Origin: Reyranella sp.
GTDB lineage: Bacteria > Pseudomonadota > Alphaproteobacteria > Reyranellales > Reyranellaceae
Assembly: GCF_030651995.1 (NCBI RefSeq)
Contig: NZ_JAUSBN010000013.1
Span: 1 to 64,000, forward strand
Direction: 5' to 3'
DNA: 64,000 bases
Shown: one piece after another, positions 61,407-64,000 of the stretch
Position numbering within the stretch: the first letter of the stretch is position 1
Layout: each line of letters starts with the position of its first letter
Program-made: the position numbers and the translations under genes
Notes under the pieces: generated by a model
What the model was told of the DNA's origin: nothing
What the model saw: only the letters and a program-made list of their open reading frames with translations
The model's database searches: none

Positions 61407-63287
61407 ATGACGTCTTCCCTCACCGCCCGCAGGCTGGCGACCATCCTGTTCGCCGACGTCTCCGGCTACAGCCGCATGATGCGCGCCGACGAGGAACGCA
61501 CCCTCGTCGACCTGCGTGCGCATCTGGCCGAGCTGGTGGCGCCGGTGATGGAACGGTTCGGCGGCCGCATCGTGAAGACGGTGGGCGACGGCGTGATGGT
61601 CGAGTTCGGCAGCGCGGTCGAGGCGGTACGGTCCGCCGTCGAGCTGCAGCGCGGCATGGCGGAGCGCAACGAAGGCGTTCCAGCCGAGCGGCGGCAGGCC
61701 TTCCGGATCGGCCTGCACCTGGGCGACGTCATCGCGTCCGACGACGATGTGTTCGGCGATACGGTAAACGTCGCCGCCCGGCTGCAGGGCGTGGCCGAGC
61801 CGGGCGCCATCGTCCTCTCGGTCAGTGTTTATGAGCAGGTGCGCGACAAGCTCGCTTTGCCGTTCCGCGACCTCGGCAACCGCTCGGTGAAGAACATAGA
61901 CCGTCCGGTTCGTGTCTATACGCTCGACGCACCCGCGCTCGCCCAGGGCGAAAAGGCAGCGCCCCGGCCGCGGGGACGCAAGCGCGCGGCGGTCGCCCTG
62001 GCGGGTGTTGCGGCGGCCCTGCTGGTGGGCGCCGGTACGCTTGCCTATTTCTCCGGCCGCTTCGTACCGGCAGGGGAGGAGGCGGTGGCGTCTGCGCTGG
62101 CGCCGGTCGAGACGGGCCTGTCGGTGGCCGTTCTGGTCTTCGCCAACCAGAGCGGGGATCCTGCCCAGGACTACTTCTCCGACGGGCTGACCGAGGACAT
62201 CACCCGGGCGCTCGGGCGCTTCAAGCAGCTCACCGTGCTGTCGTACGGGGCCGTGCTGCCGTTTCGCGGAAAGAACGTGTCGCCGCAGGAGATCGGGCGC
62301 GCGCTCCGCGCTCGGTACATCGTGGGAGGCACGGTGCGCCGCATGGGGCCGCGCGTGCGTGTCACCGTGCAGTTGAGCGACGCGATGACGGGGACGCAGC
62401 TCTGGTCGGAGCACTACGACGACGATCTGGGCGATATCTTTGCTGTCCAGGACCGCATCGCCCGCCGGATCGCCGGCACCATCGCGACCAACCTGCAGCA
62501 GCTCGCCGTGCAGGAGTCCCTGCGCAAGCCGACCGACAATCTCGACGCCTACGACATGCTCCTGCGCGGCCGCACCCGGGCGGCGGAGACGACGCCATCG
62601 GGCAACCGCGCGGCGCGCGAGATGCTGGAGAAGGCAATGGTGATGGCGCCGAACTATGCCGACGCCTACGCCGAGCTGGCCGGCGTCCATTTCGAACGCG
62701 CCACCTTCGGCTGGTCGGAGTTCGTCCAGCAGGACATCGACACCGCGATTCGCTACGCCCAGAAGGCGATCGATCTCGACGAGGAGAACGTGCTGGCGCA
62801 CGGCGTGCTCGCCCGCGCCTACGCCGCCATCCGCAAGTACGACCTGGCGATGGCCGAGTCGGAGCGCGCGCTCGAGATCAACCCCAGCGATGCCGAGGTG
62901 CTTCGGGCGCGGGCCGCGGTGCTGCTGTGGACCGGGCGCATCGAGGAGGCGATCGCAACCGCGGAGATCGCCAACCGCCTCAACCCAAACATCGGCCCCG
63001 AAGCGGCGCTCAATCTCGGCATCGCGTATCTGCTGAGCGGCCGCTACGCCGATGCCGTGCGGCTGCTCGAGACCGTGCGCGCACGTTTCCCGGCCTATCC
63101 GCTGCTCGACCTGCCGCTGGCCGGCGCCTATGCCGAAATGGGACGCGCGACCGACGCGAAGGAGGCGATGGACGAGGGCCGGCGCAAGAATCCGCATCTC
63201 GACGCAGCGAGCTTCGGCACGCGCTTCCAGGATCCCGCGCTGCAGCAGCGGCTCGCGGCGAGCCTTCGCAAGGCCGGGCTGGAGTGA
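61407..63287 (+). CDS. Class III adenylate/guanylate cyclase with TolB-like and TPR regions
   Basis: 626 residues. The cyclase domain (about 8-175) has metal Asp17 in LFADVSGYS and Asp61 in TVGDGVMVEF, with FGDTVNVAARLQ near the transition-state residues. A membrane segment (about 197-220, VALAGVAAALLVGAGTLAYF) precedes a TolB-N-like region (FANQSGDPAQDYFSDGLTED), then TPRs (DLAMAESERALEINPSDAEV). The cyclase is cytoplasmic and the rest likely periplasmic. A frequent architecture in Rhizobiales. Confidence 0.9.
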   Translation: MTSSLTARRLATILFADVSGYSRMMRADEERTLVDLRAHLAELVAPVMERFGGRIVKTVGDGVMVEFGSAVEAVRSAVELQRGMAERNEGVPAERRQAFRIGLHLGDVIASDDDVFGDTVNVAARLQGVAEPGAIVLSVSVYEQVRDKLALPFRDLGNRSVKNIDRPVRVYTLDAPALAQGEKAAPRPRGRKRAAVALAGVAAALLVGAGTLAYFSGRFVPAGEEAVASALAPVETGLSVAVLVFANQSGDPAQDYFSDGLTEDITRALGRFKQLTVLSYGAVLPFRGKNVSPQEIGRALRARYIVGGTVRRMGPRVRVTVQLSDAMTGTQLWSEHYDDDLGDIFAVQDRIARRIAGTIATNLQQLAVQESLRKPTDNLDAYDMLLRGRTRAAETTPSGNRAAREMLEKAMVMAPNYADAYAELAGVHFERATFGWSEFVQQDIDTAIRYAQKAIDLDEENVLAHGVLARAYAAIRKYDLAMAESERALEINPSDAEVLRARAAVLLWTGRIEEAIATAEIANRLNPNIGPEAALNLGIAYLLSGRYADAVRLLETVRARFPAYPLLDLPLAGAYAEMGRATDAKEAMDEGRRKNPHLDAASFGTRFQDPALQQRLAASLRKAGLE

Positions 63288-63303
63288 GGCGAGGGACGCT
63301 TGC

Positions 63304-63774
63304 CTACTGGCTCGGCGTGTTCTTCAGCGTCTGCCAGTTGGTCGCGGCGCGTGCCGCGTTGGCCGCAGCTTCCAGGCGAAAGCGCTCCGACCCGGCTGAG
63401 CTGGCGAAGACGTAGAGGCGTCCGTCGGAGATCACCCAGATGGTCGGGTCGGATTCGCGCAGGTTGCCGTTGGCCATGTTCATGGCGCACTGGCCGCCGA
63501 ACTGCGGCGCGTACCTGTCGGGATCGGCTTGGAAGAGATCGCGGTGCCGGGCGGTCGCAAAGCGGTAGCGCACGCCATCCCAGACGAGCTCGTGGTTGGC
63601 GCTCCCCGGCGTCGCCACGCCCAGGGTGAAATAGGCCACCGGATCGTAGCCCTTGAGCCCGAGGCGCGCGGCGTTGGCCGGGTTCGGTTGCGCCCCTGCT
63701 GCGGAAGCCCCCGCCAAGCCGCCGAAGAGGGAAGCTGCGGCCATTCCCCGGAGGAATGCACGACGCATGGTCAT
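63304..63774 (-). CDS. YHS-domain exported protein
   Basis: 156 residues. A signal with MRRAFLRGMAAASLFGGLAG (Tat-like start) is followed by GLKGYDPVAYFTLGVATPGS, YRFATARHRDLFQADPDRYA and PQFGGQCAMNMANG, the YHS pattern. Such proteins are thought to bind metal; the Cys in GGQCAM may be a ligand. ATG 63768 is an alternative start. Confidence 0.85.
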   Translation of the reverse strand: MTMRRAFLRGMAAASLFGGLAGASAAGAQPNPANAARLGLKGYDPVAYFTLGVATPGSANHELVWDGVRYRFATARHRDLFQADPDRYAPQFGGQCAMNMANGNLRESDPTIWVISDGRLYVFASSAGSERFRLEAAANAARAATNWQTLKNTPSQ

Positions 63775-63877
63775 GTCTCGCTCTCCCGATGTGCCGGCGA
63801 TCCAGCCGGCATTTCCGCGAGGTGGGCCACGATTGGGGCAGAAGGGGGGCGTCCTGTAAACGGTCGTTCAACCCGGA

Positions 63878-64000
63878 TCAGGCTGCCGCCGTCGGGGTGT
63901 CGCCGCGTTCGCGCTCGAGCATGCGATGGGCGATTTCCGTCTCGCCCAGCACGACGAGGTTGGCGCCGAGCCTGCCGAGGTGCTCCACCGTCGCGCTCGA
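63878..64000 (-). CDS. C-terminus of a cation/proton antiporter (KefB/YbaL type), partial
   Basis: The minus-strand frame entering from the right edge reads TVEHLGRLGANLVVLGETEI, then AHRMLERE and stops at 63878. This is the end of the TrkA-N/RCK region of CPA2 antiporters (typical E-x-L-x-x-L-G-A-x-x-V-x-x-G-E-x-E-I-A). The rest lies outside the window. Confidence 0.65.
   Translation of the reverse strand, partial: SSATVEHLGRLGANLVVLGETEIAHRMLERERGDTPTAAA

Noticed and set aside
61284-63197. Upstream extension of the exported protein gene at 60657 to a frame of 846 codons
   Set aside because: The extension is antisense to the cyclase gene; the signal peptide at 61283 defines the real start.

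Overview
The window is a GC-rich stretch with about 50 intact or near-intact genes. The gene families are typical of a metabolically versatile soil or water alphaproteobacterium: TRAP and peptide-type ABC transporters, SDR dehydrogenases, enoyl-CoA hydratases, TauD-type dioxygenase, DUF2252 and class III cyclase with TPRs. A Reyranella-like or other Rhodospirillales/Hyphomicrobiales origin is plausible, but this rests on gene style and not on a marker. I saw no rRNA, tRNA or CRISPR array.

Layout. 1-2733: a transposase tail, then a GAF/PAS hybrid histidine kinase. 3484-4695: an MFS exporter. 4700-7400: insertion-sequence (IS) debris around a peptide-type ABC binding protein. 7401-9384: enoyl-CoA hydratase, a small EthD-like protein and an SDR. 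9385-12470: more IS debris around a DHA2-type MFS exporter and a beheaded nuclease gene. 12477-15174: a tightly coupled minus-strand operon (3-hydroxyisobutyrate-dehydrogenase-like, alpha/beta hydrolase, amidohydrolase), followed by a divergent SDR. 16290-20124: envelope genes (RcnB-like protein, glycine-zipper lipoprotein, membrane-anchored alpha-helical repeat protein). 20210-22940: histidine kinase plus single-domain response regulator. 22965-24478: IS debris and a chloramphenicol-phosphotransferase-like kinase. 24591-27533: a complete TRAP transporter. 28240-31279: a xylose-type ABC transporter (xylF-H-G). 31366-36383: small secreted proteins, a FitAB/VapBC-type toxin-antitoxin pair, a TPR-DUF6429 fusion, a Crp-like regulator divergent from a periplasmic sensor-like gene, and a membrane protein. 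36401-47021: a SoeABC/DmsABC-type molybdoenzyme operon. Its last gene is partly duplicated, so that two 663-bp direct repeats bracket a 4.9-kb gene for a giant secreted RTX protein. 47289-51129: a decayed tandem duplication (SUMF1 protein, small membrane protein, DUF gene). 51126-64000: bestrophin-like protein, DUF2252, small proteins, ABC binding protein, Nudix, dioxygenase, hydratase, GT87 glycosyltransferase, adenylate cyclase, YHS protein and the tail of a cation/proton antiporter.

The most notable object is the 1628-residue RTX protein at 37383-42269. It joins an M23 metallopeptidase domain with intact zinc ligands, a class-3 lipase domain, a Calx-beta domain and many calcium-binding nonapeptides. 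It sits between direct repeats of soeC-like sequence, as if added by a duplication-insertion event.

A second theme is decay. At least a dozen IS relics lie here, including four copies of the same left end and two internally deleted derivatives of another element. Several host genes are cut at IS ends (a PobA-like monooxygenase, a thermonuclease-like gene and the C-terminus of a response regulator).
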